DNA from: Hymenobacter swuensis DY53
Lineage (GTDB): Bacteria > Bacteroidota > Bacteroidia > Cytophagales > Hymenobacteraceae
Assembly: GCF_000576555.1 (NCBI RefSeq)
Contig: NZ_CP007145.1
Span: 2,914,001-2,978,000 of the forward strand
Length of the DNA stretch: 64,000 nt
Direction of reading: 5' to 3'
The notes under the pieces were generated by a model. It saw only the letters and a program-made list of their open reading frames with translations. It was not told where the DNA came from and made no database searches. Below are positions 33,737 to 43,993 of this stretch, one piece after another (the stretch's first letter is position 1; each line of letters opens with the position of its first letter). Made by a program: the position numbers and the translations under genes.

Positions 33737-34741
33737 ATGGAATATCCGCTTCTGAAACTGGCTGCCATCGACATTGGATCCAACGCGGTGCGCTGCCAGA
33801 TTTCGGCGGTCCTGCACTACGGCGACCGGTACCGACTCAAGCGGGTGGAGTACGTGCGCTACCCGCTACGCCTGGGCGAGGACGTGTTTGCCACCGGGCA
33901 GATTTCGGAAAAGAAACAGGCCAAATTCATCAAGTTTCTGCACGCGTTGAAGCTATTGATGGAAGTACATGACGTGGCCCCGAACCACTACCTGATCTGC
34001 GCCACGTCGGCCATGCGCACGGCCCAGAACGGACCGGCGGTAGCCGCCCGCATTCAGCAGGAGTTGGGCATGACGGTGCAGGTGATTGATGGGCAGGACG
34101 AGGCTTCCTACATCAACCGCGTGATTGAAAACCTCCTCGAAGACAAAAAGCACTACCTGCATATCGATGTGGGGGGCGGCAGCACCGAGTTCAACATCTA
34201 CCACAACCGCCGCAAGGTGGCCTCGCAGTCGTTTGAAGTGGGCAGCATCCGGCGTATGCAGCAGGAAGAAGCCGGCCTGAGCACCGAGGCCATGCGCGAA
34301 ACCTGGCAGCGCATGGAGGAATGGGTGAGCGAAAATGCCCGCCGCTACCACGTTTCCCGCGCCATTGGGACCGGCGGCAACATCAACAAGCTCTATAGCA
34401 TGGCCCAGACGGCCCCCGACAAGGCCGCCGAAAAAGCTATTACCCGCAAGCGTATTGCCACTACCCTCGACCAGCTTACCAGCATGACGATGGAGGAGCG
34501 TGTAAACGTAGCCCTGCTCAACCCCGACCGTGCCGACGTCATCGTGCCGGCCGGCCACATCTACCTCTCGGCCATGGAATGGGCCAACGTGCACCAGATG
34601 CTCGTACCCGACGTAGGCCTGAAAGACGGTATGCTCCAGGCCCTGTTCCAGGACCACTTCGATGAATTCCGGGCCGCCGACGACCACAAGCCCGGCTGCC
34701 CCAAACCTGCCGTGCAAAGCCGGCCTACGGAAGTGGAATAG
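33737..34741 (+). CDS. ppx: Ppx/GppA-family exopolyphosphatase
   Basis: A 334-residue protein of the sugar kinase/actin-like ASKHA fold. It shows the phosphate-1 loop AAIDIGSNAVRCQI, CATSAMRTAQNG, the catalytic region IDGQDEASY and the phosphate-2 loop IDVGGGSTEF. Members release phosphate from the ends of polyphosphate or from pppGpp; the short length (no C-terminal HD domain) fits the compact exopolyphosphatase/GppA group. It is convergent with ppk1, the polyphosphate-making enzyme, with one shared terminator hairpin between them. This pairing supports a polyphosphate role. Confidence 0.9.
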   Translation: MEYPLLKLAAIDIGSNAVRCQISAVLHYGDRYRLKRVEYVRYPLRLGEDVFATGQISEKKQAKFIKFLHALKLLMEVHDVAPNHYLICATSAMRTAQNGPAVAARIQQELGMTVQVIDGQDEASYINRVIENLLEDKKHYLHIDVGGGSTEFNIYHNRRKVASQSFEVGSIRRMQQEEAGLSTEAMRETWQRMEEWVSENARRYHVSRAIGTGGNINKLYSMAQTAPDKAAEKAITRKRIATTLDQLTSMTMEERVNVALLNPDRADVIVPAGHIYLSAMEWANVHQMLVPDVGLKDGMLQALFQDHFDEFRAADDHKPGCPKPAVQSRPTEVE

Positions 34742-34757
34742 AAAAGAAAAAAACACA

Positions 34758-34793
34758 GAAAAGCCAACGTTCTGCTCAGAGCGTTGGCTTTTC
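34758..34793. terminator. Shared terminator between ppx and ppk1
   Basis: GAAAAGCCAACG (34758-34769) pairs perfectly with CGTTGGCTTTTC (34782-34793). Runs of A and T on both sides let it stop transcription from either gene. Confidence 0.8.
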
Positions 34794-34813
34794 GCTTATT
34801 GCGTTACTTAAGT

Positions 34814-37108
34814 TTACGCCAGATCCGCTTCGGTTTCGGGGTTATGCTCAGCCGCTTCGATGGCCGTACTTTCCAGGTCGGGTTCCGGCTCTTGGGCATT
34901 AGGCTCATCGTCGACGGGTACAGAGGGCGCGGCCTCAATGACGTCGGTGGAAGCCCCTTCGCGGATGGCGGCACAGGACAGCCACTCATCATATAAGGCC
35001 GTTTCGCCCACCAGCGTGAAGTTTTTGCGGTAGAACTCCTTATGCACGTTGAAAACCGGCTCCTCGGGGGCCGGATGGCGGTGCACGTAGGCACCATCCT
35101 CACGCATGACGTAGGTATTCTGGTTGTCGCGCAGGTTGAAGTAAAGGATGTTGATGGCCTCGCGCTTGAGCTGCGGATTCACAATCAGGAACAGGGCCTC
35201 AATGCGCCTATCGAAGCTGCGCACCATCAGGTCGGCGGAGCCGGCGTACATTTTGGGGTTGCCGGCCTGGTGGAAGTAGAATAACCGGGAGTGCTCCAGA
35301 TAGTCGCCCACAATGCTGCGCACCTCGATGTTCTCGCTCAGCCCCACCCGGCCCGGCCGCAGGCAGCAGATGCCCCGCACAATGAAGCGGATGGGCACGC
35401 CGGCCTTGCTGGCCTTGTAGAACTCGTCAATCATCTCCTTGTCTTCCAAGGAATTCATCTTCATGACGATGCCACTGGGCAGGCCCTTCTTGGCATTGCG
35501 CACCTCTTCCCGGATCAGGGAAATCAGCTGCTGACGCATGTCCTTGGGGGCCGTAATCAGGTACTCGTAGTCGTCGGGCTGCGAGTGGCCGGTAATCACG
35601 TTGAAGAATTCCGACACGTCGTGGCCGTACACGTCGTTGGTAGTGAGCATACTCACGTCGGTGTAGATGCGCGAGGTCTGCTCGTTGTAGTTGCCCGAGC
35701 CGATGTGCACGTAGCGCGTCACCTTTTCGCCTTCCTTGCGGATGATCATCATCATCTTGGTGTGCGTCTTGTACTTGCTCACCCCATAGATGACGAAGCA
35801 GCCGGCTTTTTCCAGCTTGGCCCCTTCCCGGATGTTGCGCTCCTCATCGAAGCGCGCCTTCACCTCAAACAGCACCGATACGTGCTTGCCATTTTCGGCC
35901 GCCTTCAGGAGCGCCGCCGTCACGCGCGAATCCTCGGCCAGACGGTAAATTGTTTGCTTGATTCCCAGCACGTGCGGGTCCTCGGCAGCCTGTTCCAGCA
36001 GCCGTACCATCGGGTCGATGTTATTGTACGGGTGATGCAGCAGCACGTCGTGGTGCTTTAGGTACTCAAAGAGGTTGTCGTCGGCTCCTTCAGGCAGACT
36101 CAGCGGGGCCACTGGGGCCGGCTGCTTGGCCCCCTTGCCCCGGAAGTTGGGGTGCTTGAGAATTTGAAGCAGGCCTTTTAAGTCGATTATCGAATTGATA
36201 ACGAACACGTTGCCATTGTCAATATTCCACCGGTCCTTCAACACCTGCATCAGCAGGGCGGAAGCGTTAGGCTCCACTTCCAAGCGCACTACGCGTCCCT
36301 TCTTGCGGGTTTTCAGCCCAAGTTGGATTTCCTTGATGAAATCCACGTCGATATCATCCGACTCTTCCAGCGTGAAGTCGCCGTTGCGGGTGATGCGGAA
36401 CATATCCGCCGACACGATTTCCACGTTGCGGAACAGCTTGGGCAGGTTTACGCGCACGATTTCCTCAATGGGCACGAACATCACCTTATCCTTGCGGGTG
36501 AGCTCAAAGAAGCGCGATAGGTTCTGCGGAATCTGCACGAACGTGAGGCGCTCCTGGCCCCGCTCCGCCTCAGCGTCCAGCCCGCCCCCAGCCCGCGTAA
36601 CCACCCCAAAGATGAGCATCTGATTCATCATCAGCGGGAAGCCGTGGTAGGAGTCATACACCATCGGCGTGAGCAGCGGGAAGATGGTGTTTTTGAAGTA
36701 TCCATCGGCCTTTTTCAGCTCCAGCTCCGTCAGCTCGCTCATTTTTAGAACGTTGAAGCCATTCTTCTCAAATAGCGGCTTCAAATCGTTGAGGTAGGTC
36801 AACGACTGGTCATTCACAAAGCGGTGTGCAAAATCGAGCAGCTTGCGCCGGAAAGGCATTTCGCGCAGCCCCGAATAGTCGATGCGCTCCTTGCCATAGT
36901 CGAGGTAATTATAGAGCGAGCCCACCCGAATCATAAAGAATTCATCGAGGTTGCTGCTGGTAATGGCCATGAACCGGAGCCGGTCGAACAGCGAGCGGCT
37001 GGCATCCCGGGCTTGGTCGAGCACGCGGTAGTTGAACCGCAGCCAGCTCAGGTCGCGGCTGATGTATTTGCTTTTCCGAATGAGGTCGGCGGATTTGAAG
37101 AGTTTCAT
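34814..37108 (-). CDS. ppk1: Polyphosphate kinase 1
   Basis: A 764-residue enzyme that makes polyphosphate from ATP. The ATG at 37108 gives MKLFKSADLIRKSKYISRDL, leading into the family N-terminus SWLRFNYRVLDQA; in-frame sequence upstream is unrelated. The two phospholipase-D-like catalytic domains carry the phospho-His regions RYVHIGSGNYNEQTSRIYTD and YLEHSRLFYFHQAG, with RGICCLRPG between them. The C-terminal ~50 residues are acidic and low-complexity (EPEPDLE), beyond the usual end of Ppk1. Convergence with ppx links synthesis and breakdown of polyphosphate. Confidence 0.96.
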   Translation of the reverse strand: MKLFKSADLIRKSKYISRDLSWLRFNYRVLDQARDASRSLFDRLRFMAITSSNLDEFFMIRVGSLYNYLDYGKERIDYSGLREMPFRRKLLDFAHRFVNDQSLTYLNDLKPLFEKNGFNVLKMSELTELELKKADGYFKNTIFPLLTPMVYDSYHGFPLMMNQMLIFGVVTRAGGGLDAEAERGQERLTFVQIPQNLSRFFELTRKDKVMFVPIEEIVRVNLPKLFRNVEIVSADMFRITRNGDFTLEESDDIDVDFIKEIQLGLKTRKKGRVVRLEVEPNASALLMQVLKDRWNIDNGNVFVINSIIDLKGLLQILKHPNFRGKGAKQPAPVAPLSLPEGADDNLFEYLKHHDVLLHHPYNNIDPMVRLLEQAAEDPHVLGIKQTIYRLAEDSRVTAALLKAAENGKHVSVLFEVKARFDEERNIREGAKLEKAGCFVIYGVSKYKTHTKMMMIIRKEGEKVTRYVHIGSGNYNEQTSRIYTDVSMLTTNDVYGHDVSEFFNVITGHSQPDDYEYLITAPKDMRQQLISLIREEVRNAKKGLPSGIVMKMNSLEDKEMIDEFYKASKAGVPIRFIVRGICCLRPGRVGLSENIEVRSIVGDYLEHSRLFYFHQAGNPKMYAGSADLMVRSFDRRIEALFLIVNPQLKREAINILYFNLRDNQNTYVMREDGAYVHRHPAPEEPVFNVHKEFYRKNFTLVGETALYDEWLSCAAIREGASTDVIEAAPSVPVDDEPNAQEPEPDLESTAIEAAEHNPETEADLA

Positions 37109-37307
37109 AGGAGTAGCGCAGGAAATCCCACTTACGAGGAATGGGGGCCGCCGGTAGCAGTCGGCAGGCAAGTTAACGGCTTGCAACGGTTCAGGCAGAA
37201 CCCAACCCGAAAAGAAAACGCTGAAGCTGGGGAAAACGACATAAGCTGACGCATTGCGGGGCGAGGTTTGCGCCGTTCCGTGGCAGTCGTTCAAGGTCAA
37301 CAACGAC

Positions 37308-37327
37308 GAGACGTAAATACGCGTCTC
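37308..37327. repeat. REP-like GAGACG/CGTCTC unit
   Basis: GAGACG (37308-37313) and CGTCTC (37322-37327) flank TAAATACG. It resembles the units at 1146-1224 and 54727-54823. Confidence 0.5.
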
Positions 37328-37340
37328 TACCCTGGTTCAA

Positions 37341-37378
37341 ACTAAAAACGCCGCCCTGAACAGGGCGGCGTTTTTAGT
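37341..37378 (-). terminator. Terminator of gyrB
   Basis: An 18-bp perfect stem, ACTAAAAACGCCGCCCTG with its complement, and a 2-nt AA loop. The flanking A5/T5 runs make it active on both strands; it lies 39 bp past the gyrB stop. Confidence 0.85.
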
Positions 37379-37417
37379 CTGGCAAATCGTCTACAAAATC
37401 CGATGAATCCCTGAGCC

Positions 37418-39409
<1,992 letters not shown>

Positions 39410-39435
39410 TTAATTCAACCTGAATTAGGTATCGA

Positions 39436-39443
39436 CAAAGATA
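39436..39443 (-). promoter_or_regulatory. -7 element TATCTTTG for gyrB
   Basis: An exact TAnnTTTG match on the minus strand, 36-43 bp upstream of the gyrB start. Confidence 0.5.
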
Positions 39444-39500
39444 CCGAAAAAATCCGGTTTTTACCAGTCACAGGGCCGATTCGGGGCTTCTGCACGGACT

Positions 39501-39538
39501 CAAAAAAGCCGTTGCTCCGCACCCGGAACAACGGCCTT
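39501..39538 (-). terminator. Terminator of the Ycf48-like gene
   Basis: GCCGTTG (39508-39514) pairs with CAACGGC (39529-39535). On the minus strand the stem is followed by a T6 run, 21 bp after the stop of the gene at 39559. Confidence 0.75.
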
Positions 39539-39558
39539 GCATGGGCTACATTAGTATC

Positions 39559-40893
39559 TTACAATACCTGGGCCCGCAGGCGGCTTACCCCCGCCAACGA
39601 CTCCAGCTTTATGTGATATACTCCCGCCTTCTGCTGACTCAGATCCAGCGTAGCTTCCGTAGCCCGGCTGGCCTCCAGGGTGCGCTGCTGTAGCTGCCGG
39701 CCCAGCGCATCAGCAACGGTAAGCACAATAGTTCCGGTATGCGTAGCCGTGGGCCACTGTACCCGGAAGAAACCATCAGTACTGGGATTGGGGGTCACAC
39801 TGGCCCCCAGCACCACTGTAGCGGCGCGGGTAGGCAGCACGGTGCTGGTAAGTTTATTTACGCCCGCTCCGGCCCCGGTACTGGCATTCACGGCACCACT
39901 CCATACTGCCGTTGGGCCGGCCGCATCCACAAACAGGTGGTTGATATTGTTTTCGATGCTGGTCCAGGTCTGGCCGTTGTCGCGGCTGTACGAGGAGCCG
40001 GAGTCGCCATTGCCCAGATTAATTCCTACGGACAGGTAATTGCCGGTCCCAGGCACGTTATCAAGTCCCCAACCCCGCAGTGGGCCAGTATAGGTGGTGC
40101 GCCGCCACGTGATACCGCCATCGGCAGTGCGGTAAAGCTCGTGGTTGGTAGCGTTGGCATCGGCAATAACAGCCAAGCCATTCTGCTCATCCCGGAAGGC
40201 AATGTTTTCGATGGGCTCAGAAGCCACGCCCCGCGCTACGGTCCAGGTTACGCCCTTGTCCGTAGAATGGAAGATATCCCCTTCGTCATTCGGAAACCAG
40301 ATAGAATTACCTACCGCTGCCGGCGGGAAAAAGGTACCATACTCGTCGGGAGTACCAACAGGTACGTTAAGGGACCGGGTCCAGGTAGTACCTCCGTTGG
40401 CAGTATAGTAGATTTCCGGACCGCCGCCATTGGTTCCGTCCGGGTCGCCCATCACCATGCCTTCGTTGGCATTGAAGAAGTATATGGTATTAGGGTAACT
40501 ATCGGCTGAAAACGCATTGGTGCCTTGCCGCACCCAGGTTGAGCCGCCATCCGACGTTTTGAGAATACGCCCCCCGGTATCGTTCAGAGTGACTACCCAC
40601 GCCGTGGTTGCACTTACTGCCGACAAACTCTGCACGGTTTCCGTAGCGGTGTTTACTCCTGAAACCGTTAGCACTGTCCAGTTTTGCCCCCCGTTGAACG
40701 TGCGGGCGACTTGGTTAGCGGCATCCTGGGTGAATAGCCCGCTGGATAGCGCCCAGGCAGTATTGGCATCTACTGCATCGGTATACAGCGGCAGCAAATC
40801 CTGGGCAAAGGAGAAGGGCTGTTGCACCCATTGAGCCTGAGCGGCAGTAGCCAGCAATAGCCCACCGGCCAGAAGGAGTACAGTTTTTTTCAT
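39559..40893 (-). CDS. Secreted Ycf48/BNR-repeat protein with T9SS sorting domain
   Basis: A 444-residue exported protein with the signal peptide MKKTVLLLAGGLLLATAAQAQ. Residues 25-350 form a beta-propeller of Ycf48/sortilin type, with repeats such as ILKTSDGGSTWVRQGT, YYTANGGTTWTRS, FHSTDKGVTWTVARG, LYRTADGGITWRR and SYSRDNGQTWTSIE. The last ~85 residues (SVTPNPSTDGFFRVQW... KAGVYHIKLES) form a type IX secretion sorting domain. It should be exported to the cell surface or medium; such propellers often bind glycans or proteins, but the target is unknown. It has its own terminator. Confidence 0.88.
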   Translation of the reverse strand: MKKTVLLLAGGLLLATAAQAQWVQQPFSFAQDLLPLYTDAVDANTAWALSSGLFTQDAANQVARTFNGGQNWTVLTVSGVNTATETVQSLSAVSATTAWVVTLNDTGGRILKTSDGGSTWVRQGTNAFSADSYPNTIYFFNANEGMVMGDPDGTNGGGPEIYYTANGGTTWTRSLNVPVGTPDEYGTFFPPAAVGNSIWFPNDEGDIFHSTDKGVTWTVARGVASEPIENIAFRDEQNGLAVIADANATNHELYRTADGGITWRRTTYTGPLRGWGLDNVPGTGNYLSVGINLGNGDSGSSYSRDNGQTWTSIENNINHLFVDAAGPTAVWSGAVNASTGAGAGVNKLTSTVLPTRAATVVLGASVTPNPSTDGFFRVQWPTATHTGTIVLTVADALGRQLQQRTLEASRATEATLDLSQQKAGVYHIKLESLAGVSRLRAQVL

Positions 40894-41071
40894 CGGGTAA
40901 AGAGGGAGAAGGAAATGGAAGAACGGGATTACACGCCTGCACTACTACTCGTCAAGTTGCTCTCTAGTTTACAAAAAAAGCCCGACTGCCTTAGCAACCG
41001 AACTCTTGTGTCAAAAACTACAACTACCCTGGTAGTCTATTCAAACTACGACCAAGGTTTCAACCAGTAAC

Positions 41072-41105
41072 AAAAAAGCCACCCAGCAATCAAGCTAAGT
41101 GGCTT
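41072..41105 (-). terminator. Terminator after tRNA-Arg
   Basis: On the minus strand AAGCCAC pairs with GTGGCTT followed by TTTT, 11 nt past the tRNA-Arg 3' end. Confidence 0.7.
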
Positions 41106-41115
41106 ATTATCAGCG

Positions 41116-41189
41116 TGGCCCCGATGTGATTCGAACACATGACCGGCTGCTTAGAAGGCAGCTGCTCTATCCAGCTGAGCTACGGGGTC
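41116..41189 (-). tRNA. tRNA-Arg (anticodon TCT)
   Basis: A 74-nt cloverleaf on the minus strand. The anticodon loop CTTCTAA lies between GCTGC and GCAGC, giving TCT, which reads AGA. The T-arm is ATGTG-TTCGAAT-CACAT, and the D-arm contains AGCTGGATAGA. The 3' CCA is not encoded. The acceptor stem reads GACCCCG against CGGGGCC, leaving A2 opposite C71, a mismatch; CGGGGTC would pair fully. Confidence 0.92.
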
Positions 41190-41197
41190 AACTAACA

Positions 41198-41234
41198 CAA
41201 AAGCCGTCCACCCGAGGTGGGTAAACGGCTTTTG
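41198..41234 (-). terminator. Hairpin between tRNA-Pro and tRNA-Arg
   Basis: CAAAAGCCGT (41198-41207) pairs with ACGGCTTTTG (41225-41234), with an inner CCACCC/GGTGGG stem. It is terminator-like on the minus strand, so the downstream tRNA-Arg may need its own promoter or read-through. Confidence 0.65.
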
Positions 41235-41242
41235 CTTAAACG

Positions 41243-41316
41243 TCGGGGTGGCAGGATTCGAACCTGCGGCCTCCTGCTCCCAAAGCAGGCGCGATACCGG
41301 GCTACGCTACACCCCG
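41243..41316 (-). tRNA. tRNA-Pro (anticodon TGG)
   Basis: A 74-nt cloverleaf on the minus strand with acceptor CGGGGTG/CACCCCG, anticodon arm CCTGC-TTTGGGA-GCAGG giving TGG (reads CCA/CCN), and T-arm GCAGG-TTCGAAT-CCTGC. CCA is not encoded. Confidence 0.95.
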
Positions 41317-41323
41317 AATGGGC

Positions 41324-41406
41324 AATTAAAAATTAAGAATTAAAAATTAGCCGGTGGTCAACATTGCTGTGACGCACTGTTTAATTTTTAATTCTCAATT
41401 TTTAAT
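41324..41406. repeat. AATTAAAAATT-type inverted repeat between tRNA genes
   Basis: A 26-nt A/T arm (41324-41349, AATTAAAAATTAAG...) is repeated inverted at 41381-41406 with one mismatch, around a 31-nt GC-normal core. Each arm is itself a near tandem of a 14-nt unit. It belongs to the same architectural class as the repeats at 10435, 14139 and 59102. Confidence 0.7.
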
Positions 41407-41417
41407 CTAAAAATATG

Positions 41418-41505
41418 CGGAGAGGGGGGGATTCGAACCCCCGGTAACCTTTAGAGCTACGGCAGTTTAGCAAACTACTGGTTTCAGCCACTCACCCACC
41501 TCTCC
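41418..41505 (-). tRNA. tRNA-Ser (anticodon GCT)
   Basis: An 88-nt class II tRNA on the minus strand with acceptor GGAGAGG/CCTCTCC, anticodon loop TTGCTAA (GCT, reads AGC/AGU), a long variable arm, and T-arm GGGGG-TTCGAAT-CCCCC. CCA is not encoded. Confidence 0.95.
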
Positions 41506-41536
41506 GTGTGGAACTCCTTTCCGGTTGAAAGGTGTG

Positions 41537-41565
41537 CAAATATACGAGCAGAATGGACATACAAA
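41537..41565 (-). promoter_or_regulatory. Promoter of tRNA-Ser (TTTG-N17-TATATTTG)
   Basis: On the minus strand TTTG (41565-41562) is followed after 17 nt by TATATTTG (41544-41537), matching the Bacteroidota -33/-7 promoter pattern. It ends 32 nt before the tRNA 5' end. Confidence 0.7.
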
Positions 41566-41667
41566 CCCTTTTCGAAAAAAATATCTTCCATCTTGCCACT
41601 CTAAACGGCCTTTTCGGGGCATTGACCTGGGACCACCGCCGCCGCTTTTACCTACCTTTTACACTGG

Positions 41668-42687
41668 TTGCATTTTGAACATGAAGGGGTTACCATCGTG
41701 CTGAACTGGGCTTACCGGCCAGGCTGGCCCGAAGGGCTGGCGGCCATATTTTTTTTTCTATTGTACCTCGGCTACCTGTTTCGGACGCGCCGGCTGGCAG
41801 CACCGCTGGGGCAGCGCGGCTGGCGGCTGGGCTGGAAGCTGGGGTTGCGGCTCCTGTATTTCGGGCTGCTGGCGGTGGCATTATTGGGGCCGGCCTATGG
41901 CGTGACCCAGAATCCGGTACGAACGTCCGGCAAAGACGTATGGCTGCTGGTGGACCTGTCGCGCTCCATGGATGCCCCCGATGTAGTGCCCTCCCGCCTG
42001 CAAAAGGTAAAAGCCGAGTTGGCCACCCTTACTAGCCGCTTCCCCGCCGACCGGTTAGGGCTCATCGTATTTTCGGGCGAAGCATATGTGCAGTGCCCCC
42101 TCACCTATGACCAGGCGGCCCTGCAACTCTTCATCAGCACGCTGCAAACAACCCTGGTACCGCCGGGCAGCACCAACCTGGTGCCCCCATTGGAGCTGCT
42201 GCTGACCCGACTAGAAGCCATACCGCCGGATTCCGCCAGTAGCGTCACGCCGCCCCGTGCGACGGCGGTGGTCCTTATAACGGACGGGGAGGATTTCGGG
42301 GAGAATCTGGAGCCAACTGTGCGCATTCTGGCCCGCTCGGGGGCGCGGGTATTTACGGTGGGGGTGGGAACCACTGAAGGCAGCCGGATTCCGCAGACCG
42401 GCGGCCGGGGTTACCTGCGCGACGCGAAAGGCCGCGAGGCCATTACCCGACTGGTATCGGCTCCACTCCGGCAGCTGGCTGAGCAGACCGGCGGGCAGTA
42501 CTTTGAACTGACTGACCAGCGCGACGAGTTTCCTTTCCTGCTGAATGCACTAAACCGCGTAGAAGGCCAGACGCAACAGGTCAGAACGGTTTCAGTGGCA
42601 GATAACCGCTACCGGTACCCGCTGATAGTAGCACTGGTTCTGATTATGTTGGACATCCTGATAACCGTGAAAGTAATTCGGCCGTGA
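41668..42687 (+). CDS. BatB-like membrane-anchored VWA-domain protein
   Basis: A 339-residue inner-membrane protein. Hydrophobic helices lie near residues 20-37 and 58-78, then a von Willebrand A domain (about 88-295) with the MIDAS motif DLSRSMDA (D-x-S-x-S), GSTNLVPPLELLL and ITDGEDFGENL, and a final C-terminal span (YPLIVALVLIMLDILITVKV). This layout is that of Bacteroidota BatA/BatB proteins, linked to aerotolerance or stress in Bacteroides. The MoxR ATPase, DUF58 and BatA genes that usually precede it are absent here. The start is uncertain: TTG at 41668 or GTG at 41698; no ATG fits. Confidence 0.82.
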   Translation: MHFEHEGVTIVLNWAYRPGWPEGLAAIFFFLLYLGYLFRTRRLAAPLGQRGWRLGWKLGLRLLYFGLLAVALLGPAYGVTQNPVRTSGKDVWLLVDLSRSMDAPDVVPSRLQKVKAELATLTSRFPADRLGLIVFSGEAYVQCPLTYDQAALQLFISTLQTTLVPPGSTNLVPPLELLLTRLEAIPPDSASSVTPPRATAVVLITDGEDFGENLEPTVRILARSGARVFTVGVGTTEGSRIPQTGGRGYLRDAKGREAITRLVSAPLRQLAEQTGGQYFELTDQRDEFPFLLNALNRVEGQTQQVRTVSVADNRYRYPLIVALVLIMLDILITVKVIRP

Positions 42688-43658
42688 GAAGTGTGCTGCT
42701 AGGCGGAATAGTGCTGCTGAGTGCCTGGGGAGGCCTAACCCGCATCCATGACCGGAATGCGGCGGTGGAGCGTGGGGCGGCGGCGTATGCCCGCCGGGAC
42801 TATACCGCCGCTGCCTTAGCTTATAAGGAAGCTGCCGTAACGCTGGAAACCCGGGATGAAGCGGTGTGGCTGAATCTGGCGCATGCCACCGCCCGCGCCG
42901 GGCGGCCAAGCGAAGCGCGAGAATATTACAATAAGCTGACTATTAGCAAAAACCCGGCTATGCGCAGCGTTGCATTACAGCAGCTGGGCACGCTGGCCGC
43001 CACCAAGGGTGATTATGCACAGGCGATAAGCCTGTTGCGCCAGGCCTTGCTGGCTAATGCTGCCAATGCGGAAGCCCGGTTCAATTACGAGCAGTTACGT
43101 GACTATTTGGCTCGCAAAACTGCCCAGCCTCAGCTGCCGCCACCTGGTACCGATGGCAGCCCGGAAGCCAAGCAGCCGGAACCTACTGCTCAGTCTCAGC
43201 CCAAAGCCGGCGCAGATCAACGGGGACAGCTCACTGATCCTACGCTTCCCCGCAACCCGCGTAACGTCCTGCAGCCCCGGCCCGATGCCAATGGCTCGCG
43301 TGACCCTAACCGGCCGTCTGCGCAACCCGGCAGTTCCGCCAACTCCGGCTTTCAACCCGGTTCCGGGGAGCAGCGCACCGTAGCCCGGGGCAGCCAGCCC
43401 GGCAACGTACGGGGTATCAGCGACGAGGAAACCGGCCCGGAAGCCCCGGGCGGTACCAGTCGGCGCGGGGGTACCGAGGCCGCTTCGGCGGCGGAAATCA
43501 ACCTTCAGACCCAGCGCGCCCGGCTCCAGCAGATGAACCTGAGCAGCGGCCAGGCCCGCCAGCTGCTGGAGGCTCTGCACACCGCCGAGCAGCAATACCT
43601 GCAGCAGCTACCGCGTAAAGCCACCAAGCCGCAGGAGAAGGGAAAGCCAGCTTGGTGA
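42684..43658 (+). CDS. BatC/BatE-like TPR protein
   Basis: A 324-residue protein whose GTG start overlaps the stop of the VWA gene (GTGA), suggesting translational coupling. An N-terminal hydrophobic segment (RSVLLGGIVLLSAWGGL) acts as anchor or signal. Two to three TPR units follow (about 30-150: RGAAAYARRDYTAAALAYKE, WLNLAHATARAGRPSEAREY, QLGTLAATKGDYAQAISLLR). The rest is Pro/Gln/Gly-rich and probably disordered, with a C-terminal helix LSSGQARQLLEALHTAEQQY. The order VWA then TPR is the batB-batC order of other Bacteroidota. Function beyond a scaffold role is unknown. Confidence 0.8.
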   Translation: MRSVLLGGIVLLSAWGGLTRIHDRNAAVERGAAAYARRDYTAAALAYKEAAVTLETRDEAVWLNLAHATARAGRPSEAREYYNKLTISKNPAMRSVALQQLGTLAATKGDYAQAISLLRQALLANAANAEARFNYEQLRDYLARKTAQPQLPPPGTDGSPEAKQPEPTAQSQPKAGADQRGQLTDPTLPRNPRNVLQPRPDANGSRDPNRPSAQPGSSANSGFQPGSGEQRTVARGSQPGNVRGISDEETGPEAPGGTSRRGGTEAASAAEINLQTQRARLQQMNLSSGQARQLLEALHTAEQQYLQQLPRKATKPQEKGKPAW

Positions 43659-43690
43659 TTCTGGTATTAGTAAGTTGATAAGGAACAGAA

Positions 43691-43869
43691 CGTCATTCCA
43701 AGCGCAGCCGAGGAATCTCGCGTGCTGAGGTTGCCAAGCTATTTAAACATCAGCACACGGGATTACTCCTGTCGTCGGAATGACGGTTACTACCACAACG
43801 TCAACACCCGAGATTCCTCGGCCGCGGCTCCGCATACTAGCTTGATGCGCCACATGCTCGGAATGACGG
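43691..43869. repeat. Composite CGTCATTCC...GGAATGACG intergenic repeat
   Basis: CGTCATTCCAAGCGCAGCCG begins a unit running to 43720 (then AGGAATCTCG). An inverted half-copy ends in GGAATGACG near 43785, and a further inverted copy runs from CGAGATTCCTCGG (43809) to GGAATGACG (43867). The 335-bp gap between the TPR gene and the thiolase is mostly filled by these copies. A related sequence, CGTCATGCTGAGC...AAGCATCTCTACC, forms the repeat at 52231-52347. Confidence 0.7.
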
Positions 43870-43993
43870 TCTATCATTTTGGCGTTCTGCTTTTGCCTGA
43901 TGTTCTCTCTGGATGACAGCCGCGGCTGTGCACCTCATCACCAAACCTTACTACCTTTAAGCCCTTGATTAACCATTCCCACCCCACCTCATC

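Larger units (their letters stand above)
37109..37417. other. Intergenic region between gyrB and ppk1
   Basis: 309 bp without a gene. It contains a REP-like unit (37308-37327) and the gyrB terminator (37341-37378). I could not place a convincing -7 element for ppk1. Confidence 0.5.

Noticed and set aside
43722..43916. A 64-codon plus-strand frame between the TPR gene and the thiolase
   Set aside because: It lies entirely within the CGTCATTCC repeat copies and has no protein-like features.
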